This document shows, in pieces, positions 16,658 through 28,181 of a DNA stretch of 64,000 nucleotides (position 1 is the stretch's first letter; each line of letters starts with the position of its first letter). Origin of the DNA: Bifidobacterium myosotis (GTDB taxonomy: Bacteria; Actinomycetota; Actinomycetes; Actinomycetales; Bifidobacteriaceae); assembly GCF_002259745.1 (NCBI RefSeq), contig NZ_MWWW01000022.1:31956-95955 (forward strand), read 5' to 3'. A program made the translations under genes and the position numbers. The notes below the pieces were generated by a model, which ran no database searches, was not told the origin of the DNA, and worked only from the letters and a program-made list of their open reading frames with translations.

Positions 16658-17637
16658 TACAACGCCTCCTCAAGCGCCCTGCGCATGGCTATCTCCAAGT
16701 GGTCGTCCTCGGTGGTGGTGTCCTGCAGACGCCGGTCGGCGTCGCTGGGCGGATCATCGTCCCAGATGCCGGTCATCAGCAGCACCTGTACGAGGGCTTG
16801 GTACAGCAGCATCTCCTCGCCTCCGATGGCGCGGCCGCCGCGGGAGCGCCATGCGGCCATGAGCTTGGTGGGGCGCGGATCGTAGACCACGTCGAGCAGC
16901 AGACCGGTGAACGGTGCGATGCCGGCCGGGGCGGCGGCAAGCGTATCGGCCACGGCGTCGGCCGCGTGCCCGGGAATGGTGTTGATGACGTACGTCGCAT
17001 CGCCCGCCGCAGCGAGCAGCGCTTCGGCGTCGGACAGCGGAATCTCGTCGTACGGATGATGGGTGGTGATGAACCTGCCCAGTACATCGCCGAGTCCGGG
17101 ATTCTTGCCCGGGTGCCGAGCGGCGACGGTGACGTGGCCTATCTCCTGCATCATCGCGCAGGCTGCGGCGGCCGAGGTGGCCGTGTTGCCGTTGCCGATG
17201 ATGAGCGCGTTATGCTTCCTGTCCGGTCCGTGGTGGGCGCCGAGCTCCCGATTGGCGTTGTCGAAGGCGAGTTGGATGCCCACGACGTCGGTGTTGTAGA
17301 GACGGATGCACGGTTTGCCGTGGGGCCACGCCGGATTGTCATAGGTCGCCTGTTCCCAGTCGAACACGGCGGTGTTGGCGATGCGCAGCTCCTTGGCCCA
17401 CAGGTTCGAGGGCACGCCATACGGCTGGATGGTCTTCTTCAGTGGCATGGTCAGGCTCAGGCCGGCCCATGAGGGGTCCAGCCCTTTCAGGAAGGAGTCC
17501 AGCTCCTCCTCGCCGACCTCGTGTTTGTCGTAGAACCAGTCGTTCAGCCCCAACGAACGATATGCGGCGTTGTGCAGCACCGGCGAAAGCGAATGCGCGA
17601 TGGGCTTGCCAAGTACCGCGCAGCGATGGTTGACCAT
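16657..17637 (-). CDS. aroE: Shikimate 5-dehydrogenase
   Basis: A 326-residue NADPH-dependent enzyme of aromatic amino acid synthesis. The substrate site is seen in GKPIAHSLSPVLHNAAY and LSLTMPLKK, and the Rossmann segment is ALIIGNGNTATSAAAA. It is longer than typical AroE (about 270), mainly through insertions around residues 95-115. ATG at 17637 has GGAGGGG upstream. It lies between uvrC and rapZ and overlaps rapZ by one base. The GNGN variant of the usual GAGG loop indicates an AroE-like subgroup, so the exact substrate (shikimate or quinate) is less certain. Confidence 0.85.
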   Translation of the reverse strand: MVNHRCAVLGKPIAHSLSPVLHNAAYRSLGLNDWFYDKHEVGEEELDSFLKGLDPSWAGLSLTMPLKKTIQPYGVPSNLWAKELRIANTAVFDWEQATYDNPAWPHGKPCIRLYNTDVVGIQLAFDNANRELGAHHGPDRKHNALIIGNGNTATSAAAACAMMQEIGHVTVAARHPGKNPGLGDVLGRFITTHHPYDEIPLSDAEALLAAAGDATYVINTIPGHAADAVADTLAAAPAGIAPFTGLLLDVVYDPRPTKLMAAWRSRGGRAIGGEEMLLYQALVQVLLMTGIWDDDPPSDADRRLQDTTTEDDHLEIAMRRALEEAL

Positions 17638-17880
17638 ATCCCCTCCTTCGTTGACGTTCCCCATGCTAGCTGACTACGTGGGCAGAAGCTGTTACATTCA
17701 CGGGGCGGTCGCCGAAACTTAAGGTTCTACCTGTCTGTGTCCTGCCCATGCATCGGCTCAAATCGGTTCGGCAACGGCTCGAAAGCGGCGTAGTGATGGC
17801 TCAACGCCCATCCCGTCATCGCTCCGTCATCACGGTAATCGCGTTGAGATACCGGACAGTCATCGATCATCCATCAGTCA

Positions 17881-20550
17881 TCAGTCCGCTGCCATGGCGA
17901 TTACCTGCTTATCGTTGCCATCCCGGACGGTCTTGCCGTCCCGGGCGGAGGACTCGGCGTGCAGGGCCCGGTACAGCGCCTCGGCCTTGGCATGGCCAAT
18001 ACCCTTGACCGCCTCGAACTCCTCGATCGAGGCGTCGCGCATCGCCTTGACCGATCCGAAGTGGGCGAGCAACCGTTTCTGGTAGCTCTCGCCGATGCCG
18101 GGAATGTCGTCGAGGGCGCTGCGCAAGGCGCCCTTGCGCCGTTGCTGGCGGTGGTAGGTGATGGCGAAACGATGCGATTCGTCGCGCACCCGCTGTAGCA
18201 GGTACATGCCTTCGGACTGCCGTTTGAGGATGATCGGATAATCGTCATCCGGCACCCAGACCTCTTCGAGCCGTTTCGCCAGACCGCAGACCGCCACATC
18301 ATCCACGCCGCAGTCCTCCAAGGCCTTGGCCGCTGCCATGACCTGCGGACGGCCCCCATCGACGACGACCATATTCGGCTTGTAGGCGAAATGCCTCCGA
18401 TCGGTGTTCTGCTGGACGACGTCGTTCTGCGAGGTACCGGCCTGCACTGTCTGCACGGCCTGCGCTGTTTGTACTGCTGGCACGGAAGTCTGTACGGCTG
18501 GTGCTGTCTGCATGGACCGCACGGCCTGGTCACGATCCTTGGCTGCTTTGGCCGCCCGCTGCTCGGCGTCGATGCTGTCGCCCGAATCGCCGGCGATATT
18601 GCCGTGCCGGAAGCGACGGGTGAGCGTCTCATAGAGCGCGGAGAGGTCGTCCACCGCACCGGTGCCATCCTTGCCGCGGATGGCGAAGCGACGGTATTCG
18701 GATTTCTTGGCGACGGCGTCCTCGAATACCACCATCGAGGCCACTTGGAACGCGCCACCCACGGTGTTGGAGATGTCGTAGCATTCGATGCGCAGCGGCG
18801 CTTCGGTGAGTCCCAGCGCCTTAGCCACGTCGTTCATGGCTTGGGTTCGAGCGCCCATATCCGAGATGCGGCTCATCTTCGCACGGGCCAGCGCCTGATT
18901 GGCGTTCTCGTTGGCTCGGTCCATAAGCTGCTTCTTGTCGCCACGAGAGGCCACACGAATGCTCACCGCTCCCCCGCGCAGCCCCGTCAACCAGCGTTCG
19001 AGCTCTTCGCGGCGCGTCGGCTCGATGGGCACGATGATCTCCCGAGGCACCGGGGCGATGGGGGCGAGCAAATCGGCGCGACCGGTCATCTCCTGCCGGT
19101 TGTTGCGCTCACGAGTGGCCCTGGCGCGAGCCAAGGCATCCGTGGCGGTGACGGTCTGCGTGGAGCCGATCGCCTCGCGCCGTTCGGAGATGGCCGCGCC
19201 TCCGGTCATCATGGCGGGCGCGATATCGGATACTGCACCGGCAACGCCATCAGATGCGGGGTTGAACGCGGAACCCGCCATCGAACCGGATGCGGATGAT
19301 TCGAGTGTCACGTCTGCGTCGCCCCGCGTTGCCGTCGCCGCCGATGGCGACGCGGATCGCGATGTCGATTGCTGCGCCGATTGCGATGTCGATTGCGACA
19401 TCGGTTGTGACACGACGGCGGCCTCATCGCCGGCAACGGACTGTGATGCAGCCAGCTGGGAGCCGGCGTCGCCGGAGGCGTCCGAATACACCTGGACGAT
19501 GAGGTCGGCCATGAGGTCGCCGTCGGCGATGTCCTCCACACGCTCGACGCTCCAATTGCGTTCGCCGCGAATCGACCCGGCACGCACATAGAAGGCGTGG
19601 ACGGAGGCCTCGAGTTCGTCACTGGCGAAACCAAACACGTCGGCGTCCACATCCTGATCGAAGACGACCGCGTTCTGCTGTACCACCGTCTCGAGCATCT
19701 GGATCTGGTCGCGCAGGCGTGCGGCCTTCTCGAATTCGAGTTCGGCGCTCGCCTCCTTCATCTCACGGGTGAGCTGCGCGATGTAGGGGCGTCCCAGCCG
19801 GCCGGTCATCACGCCCACCAATTGTTCGGCGAGACGACGATGCTCATCCGTATCGATCCGGTTCACGCACGGCGCAGAGCATTTGCCAATCGAGGCGAGC
19901 AGACAAGGTCTGCCGGTGAGCTGTGCCTTGTGGAACACGTTGGTGGTGCAAGTGCGCACCGGGAAGGTCTTGAGCAACCGGTCGAGGCTGTGCCGCAGCT
20001 CCCATACCTTGGCGTAGGGGCCGAAATACCTAGTGTCCCGGCGTTTGCGGGATCGGGTGACCCAGACGCGGGGAATGCGCTCCCCCGTGCTCACCGCCAG
20101 ATACGGGTAGGTCTTGTCGTCACGGAACTGCACGTTGAACCGCGGGTCGAACTCCTTGATCCATGTGTATTCGAGGGTCAAGGATTCCAGCTCCGTGGCC
20201 ACGACGGTCCATTCGAGGCTGCGGGCCGTGAGCACCATCGTCTGGGTACGCGGGTGCAGGAGGTACAACGGCTGGAAGTAATTGGTCAGGCGGTTGCGCA
20301 GGTTCTTGGCCTTGCCCACGTAGATGACCCGGCCCTCGCCGTCGCGCCATTTGTATACGCCGGGCCGGGCCGGGATGTCCGAGGTCTTCGGCCGGAACAG
20401 ATCACGGGAGTCCCCCAGCAAAGGGGCTCCGTTCACATTCACCTTCACGTCTGCGGCGCCCGACGTATCACTCTGAGGCCTCTGAGACATCAGCGCCGCG
20501 GCGGTCTTCCGCCACTCGTCCGGACTATGCCGCTCGATATCGTTCGTCAT
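17881..20550 (-). CDS. uvrC: UvrABC excinuclease subunit UvrC with large low-complexity inserts
   Basis: An 889-residue protein, against about 600-700 in the family. The GIY-YIG nuclease (RPGVYKW...VIYVGKAKNLRNRL) is at the N-terminus, the UVR motif (EKAARLRDQIQMLE) at about 260, the RNase H-like nuclease domain in the second half, and a tandem HhH (IPGIGESYQKRLLAHFGS, VKGIGHAKAEALY) at the C-terminus. Two inserts expand it: about residues 365-505, rich in Ser/Gln/Ala (SQSTSQSAQQSTS), and a shorter stretch of AVQT repeats before the final domain. Both are in frame. ATG at 20550 follows GGAGGA. It makes the dual incisions in nucleotide excision repair with UvrA and UvrB. uvrA lies just upstream. 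Confidence 0.94.
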   Translation of the reverse strand: MTNDIERHSPDEWRKTAAALMSQRPQSDTSGAADVKVNVNGAPLLGDSRDLFRPKTSDIPARPGVYKWRDGEGRVIYVGKAKNLRNRLTNYFQPLYLLHPRTQTMVLTARSLEWTVVATELESLTLEYTWIKEFDPRFNVQFRDDKTYPYLAVSTGERIPRVWVTRSRKRRDTRYFGPYAKVWELRHSLDRLLKTFPVRTCTTNVFHKAQLTGRPCLLASIGKCSAPCVNRIDTDEHRRLAEQLVGVMTGRLGRPYIAQLTREMKEASAELEFEKAARLRDQIQMLETVVQQNAVVFDQDVDADVFGFASDELEASVHAFYVRAGSIRGERNWSVERVEDIADGDLMADLIVQVYSDASGDAGSQLAASQSVAGDEAAVVSQPMSQSTSQSAQQSTSRSASPSAATATRGDADVTLESSASGSMAGSAFNPASDGVAGAVSDIAPAMMTGGAAISERREAIGSTQTVTATDALARARATRERNNRQEMTGRADLLAPIAPVPREIIVPIEPTRREELERWLTGLRGGAVSIRVASRGDKKQLMDRANENANQALARAKMSRISDMGARTQAMNDVAKALGLTEAPLRIECYDISNTVGGAFQVASMVVFEDAVAKKSEYRRFAIRGKDGTGAVDDLSALYETLTRRFRHGNIAGDSGDSIDAEQRAAKAAKDRDQAVRSMQTAPAVQTSVPAVQTAQAVQTVQAGTSQNDVVQQNTDRRHFAYKPNMVVVDGGRPQVMAAAKALEDCGVDDVAVCGLAKRLEEVWVPDDDYPIILKRQSEGMYLLQRVRDESHRFAITYHRQQRRKGALRSALDDIPGIGESYQKRLLAHFGSVKAMRDASIEEFEAVKGIGHAKAEALYRALHAESSARDGKTVRDGNDKQVIAMAAD

Positions 20551-20567
20551 AATCCTCCTCAATGCCT

Positions 20568-20608
20568 TACGAACAACGTACCTATACGAACCATGTACTT
20601 ATACGAAC
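20568..20608 (-). promoter_or_regulatory. Three TACGAAC sites at exact 17-bp spacing before uvrC
   Basis: TACGAAC occurs at 20568, 20585 and 20602, exactly 17 bp apart, starting ten bases upstream of the uvrC ribosome binding site. The middle and right copies extend to TATACGAACCAT. They resemble LexA half-sites (CGAAC) but lack the inverted partner. They could bind a regulator or affect translation initiation. Confidence 0.5.
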
Positions 20609-20818
20609 CATATGCCCATCAGGATTGACACCAACCGAAATAGAAAGATTCGGTGCATCCGATCGCGCTGGCCTTGCCGGGAAGGGATCTGCATCCTTCC
20701 CCCGGAGTGGTGCGACATCGTCCGACATACCGGGTGACGTTCGCGTCCCGAATCCCCCAAACCCAATCCTCACGGTCGGGCCACGCACCCCGGCTCCGGC
20801 AATCGTCATAGTCAATAA

Positions 20819-23845
<3,027 letters not shown>

Positions 23846-24243
23846 AGTCTCCCGCCTTTCTAGCCGCCCGTATATGCGGTCTCTATCACCGCATTCGTCG
23901 TACCCACGCCTACGGTTCCACCGCCGATTCCGTCACCACAGGCGCATGCCGCCGCCCCTCAGCAGCCACACGCACCGAACCTTCCCCAAGGATACCCGAA
24001 TTCAAGACAAAAATCGAACACATGTTCGACCGGCGTGTTGATGAGAGCCACGACAGTCATGCGCGAGGCCAGCCAGTACGAGCCCAATACCCTGGTTCCG
24101 GCCGGAGAATGACGGTCCCGCGCGAGACCGACCAGTCAAGCGGAAACGCCACACCGCCCTCCATTCACTTAGAGGTGTTTGAATGGCCTCGGCCCCAAAC
24201 GACGAATGGACGCGGAACGAGAGGATGCACGAGGGAGAATCCG
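23846..24243. other. Divergent intergenic region uvrA / membrane protein
   Basis: About 400 bp without a convincing gene. It contains the LexA box (24014-24029), a probable uvrA promoter just downstream of it on the minus strand (TATCCT with an overlapping -35), and the leader of the gene starting at 24244. Open frames here are short or antisense. Confidence 0.6.
24014..24029 (-). promoter_or_regulatory. LexA (SOS) box controlling uvrA
   Basis: TCGAACACATGTTCGA has perfect TCGAAC/GTTCGA arms and the CGAAC-n4-GTTCG form of Gram-positive and actinobacterial LexA operators. On the minus strand it ends just before a -10-like TATCCT, so LexA binding would block uvrA transcription. Confidence 0.85.
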
Positions 24244-25104
24244 ATGACAGCGCAGAACGCACAAGCCGGCACCGACACGCAATCGCAAGCAGGCATCCGC
24301 ACCTACACGCTTCCGCAACCCATACGGCAACAGGGCTCGCACCAGATTGCGGTATCGGCGCTGTGGCGCAGGCGCGGCAGCAATGCCTTCACCATGTTTT
24401 TGGGCGCTTTCGGGATATTGGTCCTGCTCAGCTTCATCATCACCGGCATCGGTGGCATCCAGTACCGGTTCGAGCAGATGCATGTCACAAACCATGGCGA
24501 CGACTCGCATCTTGTGGTCACCTTCACCGACGTCGTCATCATCCTCATCTGCGTAGTGGTCATCGTCATCCCCACGCTGATACTCATATTCTCCGCGTGG
24601 AGTCTTGGCTCCGACATACTGCACGGCGGGGCACGCCGCAGGTTCGTCCGCGACCCGCATACGTTGGGGGTGCGCACCGACCAGTTCGCACCCAGCATCG
24701 AAATCGTCAGGCAACCCGACCGGGATGACGGGGATGACGATTCCACAGGATATCCGATACCGCGCATCCTGTTCCGATCCGGATCGCCTTCAACCGAATT
24801 CCGGATGCTCGCCTATATCCCCGAATCATTATGGCGCGAAGCAGGCGGCGGTTATGACCCACGACCTTCCTGGGACAATCGTCATCACATGGCATGGCTC
24901 ACCCTGCACATTGGCGGCAGCCTTATCGCCATCACCGCAATCAAACCGATTCCGGTGCAACCCGTGCTCGAAGCGTTCAAGACTGGCAAACCCGATCGCG
25001 CAATCTTCGACTATGGCACAACGCCCGGCGCCGAACTCTACGATTCCGATTACATCATTCTCGATGCCACACGGGTCGGCAATGCGAAGACGGACGCTGC
25101 GTAG
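24244..25104 (+). CDS. Two-helix membrane protein of unknown function, probably truncated by an amber stop
   Basis: 286 residues. After a Gln/Thr-rich N-terminus (residues 1-45) there are two hydrophobic helices (FTMFLGAFGILVLLSFIITGIGG and VVIILICVVVIVIPTLILIFSAW), then a soluble C-terminal domain containing FRSGSPSTEFRMLAYIPESLWRE. No family is recognised. ATG at 24244 follows GAGGGAGA. The frame ends at TAG 25102-25104, but the same frame continues open for another 89 codons. In that continuation a 15-bp pentapeptide repeat of the AQLDT type runs through the stop codon itself. This suggests that the TAG replaced a CAG and shortened the protein. It stands alone between uvrA and an amidohydrolase. 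Confidence 0.75.
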   Translation: MTAQNAQAGTDTQSQAGIRTYTLPQPIRQQGSHQIAVSALWRRRGSNAFTMFLGAFGILVLLSFIITGIGGIQYRFEQMHVTNHGDDSHLVVTFTDVVIILICVVVIVIPTLILIFSAWSLGSDILHGGARRRFVRDPHTLGVRTDQFAPSIEIVRQPDRDDGDDDSTGYPIPRILFRSGSPSTEFRMLAYIPESLWREAGGGYDPRPSWDNRHHMAWLTLHIGGSLIAITAIKPIPVQPVLEAFKTGKPDRAIFDYGTTPGAELYDSDYIILDATRVGNAKTDAA

Positions 25105-25218
25105 CTCGCCACCACACAGCCCAAGAACGCGCAGCTCGATACCGCGCAGCACGGTGCCGCAAAACCAGAGGTTGCACAGCCCGAGAATGCACAGTTCGAT
25201 ACCGCGGAAGCCCAAAGA
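25099..25218 (+). repeat. 15-bp tandem repeat spanning the stop of the upstream gene
   Basis: Eight 15-bp units, in frame with the gene at 24244, read A-stop-LAT, TQPKN, AQLDT, AQHGA, AKPEV, AQPEN, AQFDT and AEAQR. The first unit (GCGTAGCTCGCCACC) differs from the third (GCGCAGCTCGATACC) at three bases, one of which makes the stop codon. The coding periodicity is still intact after the stop. Confidence 0.75.
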
Positions 25219-25619
25219 CACACAGACACGGTAGCCGAAAGCAGCTGCCGAGCCATGCACTGGCCTAATAACGCCGCTGAGGCCATGCGGGATGCCGTTA
25301 CCAAGCCAGACCATGGCCCGATAACTACGTTGAACCCGTCACCGTCGCCGCCGGGCCAAAGCTTGGCCGAATGACTCCGTCTATCGCCCCTTCAGCGCAT
25401 TCATCAGGCCATGCACTGGCCTGACAGCTACGCTAAGCCCGTCACCGTCAGCACCAAGCCAAAGCCTGGCCTGTTGGCAACGCCGATTGTCCGTCCAGCA
25501 TCTGCATCAGGCCAAGCACTGGCCGAGAAGCGACGGTGGCAGCAGCCATCACCGGTTGGCGCTCGGTCAGTAGGTGCTCGGTCCGCGAATGACCAAGCGC
25601 CAACCAAGTACCAATCAGA
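25105..25619 (+). other. Degenerate 3' region between convergent genes
   Basis: 515 bp. The first 270 bp is the in-frame continuation of the preceding gene, ending at TGA 25372-25374. A partial direct repeat follows: GCCATGCACTGGCCT at 25253 and 25411, and similar ACCCGTCACCGTC and CAAAGC...TGGCC segments in both. A third weaker copy (GCCAAGCACTGGCC) is at 25513. It looks like duplicated and decaying coding sequence. No RNA gene was recognised. Confidence 0.55.
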
Positions 25620-27122
25620 TCAAGCGCGCGTCTCACCCGCATAGGTCGCATCCGTATAGGTCTCATCCGTATAGGTCTCATCCGTATGGGTCGCGTCCGA
25701 GTGCGCCTCATCCTCATGTACATCATTCGAATGCACCTCATCCGCAAACGCCTCGTCGAGCAGGGCATCAATCTCGGGGAACCGATCCGGCTTGGGCCGC
25801 CATACTGGCCGTCCCGCGGCGACGACCAGTGCGGGATGGGCCAAGGCGCGCAGATCATCGAGCGGATTGGCGTCAAGCACCAGTAGGTCGGCGGATTTTC
25901 CGGGCTCCAACGCGCCGGTCACCGAATCGACACCCAGGATCGTCGCGTTCGTCTGTGTGACGGCGTGGATGGCTTCGGCCGGCGTGAACCCGGCGAATCG
26001 CACCAGCAACGCCAGCTCGCGCCATGTGGCGTACTGCGGCACGAACGTCATGCCCGTGTCGGTACCGACGCCGACCACGAGCCCTGCCTCGTGCGCCTGC
26101 CGCGCACCCGCGACCATGCCCTCCACCACGGTCTTGGAGTTCTCCAGCTGGATGTCCGTGATGCCGGTCACATCCTGCCCGATCATAGTCAGCGGAAGCC
26201 CCGCGGACAGCGTGGGCACCAACGCCGAGTAGCCGCGCAAGGCGTTGGGATTGTTGCGGAACAATGCGATGAGCTCGTCGTCGAGCACACTGCCGTGTTC
26301 GATGGTGTCCACACCGGCGGCGAGCGCGCGCCGCACGCCTTCCGGACTCTGCGCATGCGCGGCGACGATGATGCCATGTTCGTGGGCCTCGTCGCAGATG
26401 GCCCGCATCTGATCGATGCTCATCTGCGGACTGCCCGCCTCTCCTATCTTCTGCGCATCGGTCACGCCGCCGGTGGCCGCGATCTTCAGCACGTTCACAC
26501 CTGCCATGATGTTCTTTGCGGCGGTCTCGCGCGCCTCCTCGGGCGTGGAGCTGGTCAGGGCGATCAGTGGGGCTCCGTGTCCTTCCGGAATCGCCAGCAG
26601 CGGCCCGGATGCCAGAATGCGCGGCCCCGGCGTCTCCCCCGCATTGATGTGGTCGCGCAGGGCCACCACCTCGTAGCCTACATCGCCGAGTGTGCGAATC
26701 GTCGTGACGCCGGATTTCAAGAGTTCCATGGCATTGCGCTTCACCAGGGCGTTGAGGTACGGCCTGCCCAACGGCGAGTGGACGAGCGAGGAGACCATGC
26801 GCTGTCCCTGCGGCGTGGCGAGTTTCGGGTTGAGCGGCTTGCCCTGCGCGAACAGGTGGGTATGCAGGTTGATGAGGCCCGGCATCACCGTTCGCCCGGT
26901 GCCGTCGAGGTAGTGGTATTCCTCGGGGATGCTGGTTTCGATGCTCGGCGCGATCTGCTCGATGCGGCCGTTCGCCCCCACCAGGATGGTCATGTTGCGT
27001 CGCACGGTGCCCGCCTTGTCGCCGGTGACGATGGTCACATGGGCCAGCGCGAACGGTTCGATGATCGCATTGCTGGAAAACGCGCGGGAAAACTTATCGA
27101 ATGACTTCTGCAGGAACCTCAT
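25620..27122 (-). CDS. Metal-dependent amidohydrolase (imidazolonepropionase/prolidase-like) with a repeat tail
   Basis: About 500 residues. The metal-binding signature LINLHTHLFAQG lies near residue 75. A likely carbamylated or metal-binding lysine lies in NVLKIAATGGV, with His residues in VAAHAQSP and IEHGSVLD and the Asp in GVGTDTG. This is the pattern of the prolidase/imidazolonepropionase-like amidohydrolases; the substrate is unknown. ATG at 27122 follows AAGGAG. The last 40 residues are pentapeptide repeats (DETYT, DATYA, DEAHS), rich in Asp, Glu, His and Tyr, encoded by 15-bp DNA units at 25639-25758. The tail is not part of the enzyme fold and may bind metal or simply be expanded DNA. 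Confidence 0.87.
   Translation of the reverse strand: MRFLQKSFDKFSRAFSSNAIIEPFALAHVTIVTGDKAGTVRRNMTILVGANGRIEQIAPSIETSIPEEYHYLDGTGRTVMPGLINLHTHLFAQGKPLNPKLATPQGQRMVSSLVHSPLGRPYLNALVKRNAMELLKSGVTTIRTLGDVGYEVVALRDHINAGETPGPRILASGPLLAIPEGHGAPLIALTSSTPEEARETAAKNIMAGVNVLKIAATGGVTDAQKIGEAGSPQMSIDQMRAICDEAHEHGIIVAAHAQSPEGVRRALAAGVDTIEHGSVLDDELIALFRNNPNALRGYSALVPTLSAGLPLTMIGQDVTGITDIQLENSKTVVEGMVAGARQAHEAGLVVGVGTDTGMTFVPQYATWRELALLVRFAGFTPAEAIHAVTQTNATILGVDSVTGALEPGKSADLLVLDANPLDDLRALAHPALVVAAGRPVWRPKPDRFPEIDALLDEAFADEVHSNDVHEDEAHSDATHTDETYTDETYTDATYAGETRA
25639..25758 (-). repeat. 15-bp tandem repeat in the amidohydrolase 3' end
   Basis: Eight 15-bp units, with GTATAGGTCTCATCC occurring twice in identical form (25654-25668 and 25669-25683) and older units increasingly diverged. 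Each encodes a pentapeptide of the type D-E-T-Y-T on the minus strand. Confidence 0.85.
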
Positions 27123-27377
27123 GACCAGTACTCCTTCGCTACGGGGTCGATATTGTCCGCTCCCTCCCACTCTATCCGCCCGTCCCCGCATTCCGGCGGA
27201 TGACGAGGCCGGCCGCATTACGCACCGCATCATATGACCGGAGCCGATGAAGCAACTGCCATGCACCGACGCGGCACATATCCGTCGGTGGAAGGCGGCC
27301 GATCGTCGAACAGCCGAGCCGCTTAATGCTTACGGTCATTACATCGTAGAAACCGGATACGGTAACGCCGCACTACG

Positions 27378-27947
27378 ATGGAGGGCATGACCGATATCGA
27401 ATCCATGAGTATGACCGATGCCGACGGCGCGACCGATGTGACCGCCACTACCACTGCCGCAACGCCGGCCGCGCGACTTGAGCCGGGCCAGATCGCTCCC
27501 GATTTCACGCTGACCGCCGTCGAGCCCGATGGCGCGGAAGCCACTGTGACGCTTTCCGAGCTGACGACGGCTGGCCGCAAGGTGATCCTGTACTTCTACC
27601 CCGCCGCGATGACGCCCGGCTGCACGACCGAAGCCTGCGATTTCCGCGACAACATGGCCCGACTGGGCTCCCTCGGCTACACCGTGCTGGGGGTGTCCAA
27701 GGACCCGGTGGCCAAACTGCAGCGGTTCCGCGAACGCGACGACCTGTCGTTCCCGCTGTTGTCCGACCCGGATCTCGCGGTGCACAAGCGTTACGCGGCA
27801 TACGGCGAGAAGAAGCTGTACGGCAAGACGCATGTGGGCGTGCTGCGCTCCACGTTCGCCATCGCCGCGGACGGCCGCATCGAGTTGGCCCGGTACAACG
27901 TGCGCGCCAAGGGGCATGTCGAGTCGTTGCTCAAGCGTCTCGGCTGA
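27378..27947 (+). CDS. bcp: Thiol peroxidase of the Bcp/PrxQ type
   Basis: A 189-residue peroxiredoxin that reduces hydroperoxides via thioredoxin. The peroxidatic-resolving cysteine pair PGCTTEAC, with a four-residue spacing, is typical of the alpha-helix 2 PrxQ type. The N-terminal 35 residues are Ala/Thr-rich and not part of the fold. The start is uncertain: ATG at 27378 is conservative, but ATG at 27387 lies just after GGAGGG, and another at 27405 is possible. It is divergent from the amidohydrolase; the 255-bp gap between them shows no other feature. A hairpin repeat follows. Confidence 0.92.
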   Translation: MEGMTDIESMSMTDADGATDVTATTTAATPAARLEPGQIAPDFTLTAVEPDGAEATVTLSELTTAGRKVILYFYPAAMTPGCTTEACDFRDNMARLGSLGYTVLGVSKDPVAKLQRFRERDDLSFPLLSDPDLAVHKRYAAYGEKKLYGKTHVGVLRSTFAIAADGRIELARYNVRAKGHVESLLKRLG

Positions 27948-27962
27948 CGGTCTCGCCTCGGC

Positions 27963-28166
27963 GGCTAGTATACCGCGCCAATAATCGTTGTTGAATTCAC
28001 TACCCCTCAGACCCGCTTCGCGGGCCAACTCGTCCTGCAATTACGGGCGCGCTTCGCGCGTGTTCTGCTGGCTCGCCTGTCGGCTCGCACGTTGCCTACA
28101 AACAGCTCCGCTGTTTGCTTCACGGCAACGTCCTAACAAGGGGAGCCAAAAATATAATCAACGAAC
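27963..28166. repeat. Long composite copy of the hairpin repeat family
   Basis: The element starts after GCTAGTATACCGCG with TCGTTGTTGAATTC and ends at TCAACGAAC (28158-28166). Outer parts (CCCTCAGACCCGCTTCGCGGGCC at the left; CCTAACAAGG-GGAGCC at the right) match the short copies. About 100 bp of extra sequence lies between them, with three more hairpins (GCGCGCTTCGCGCG, AACAGCTCCGCTGTT, GTTGCC...GGCAAC). It lies between bcp and comEC and may terminate both transcripts. Confidence 0.75.
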
Positions 28167-28181
28167 TTACGGTGTAGACCG

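Noticed and set aside
17665..17880. A tRNA-like or structured RNA between aroE and uvrC (GGGCAG...CTGCCC)
   Set aside because: No cloverleaf, T-loop or CCA end; the pairing is too weak to call an RNA gene.
20582..20815. A 77-codon frame between uvrC and uvrA
   Set aside because: No ribosome binding site or conserved features; it overlaps the TACGAAC array and a hairpin.
25102..25104. Programmed stop readthrough or amber recoding
   Set aside because: The stop is explained by a single C-to-T change in a repeat; no recoding signal or supporting genes were seen. Kept only as a question in the findings.
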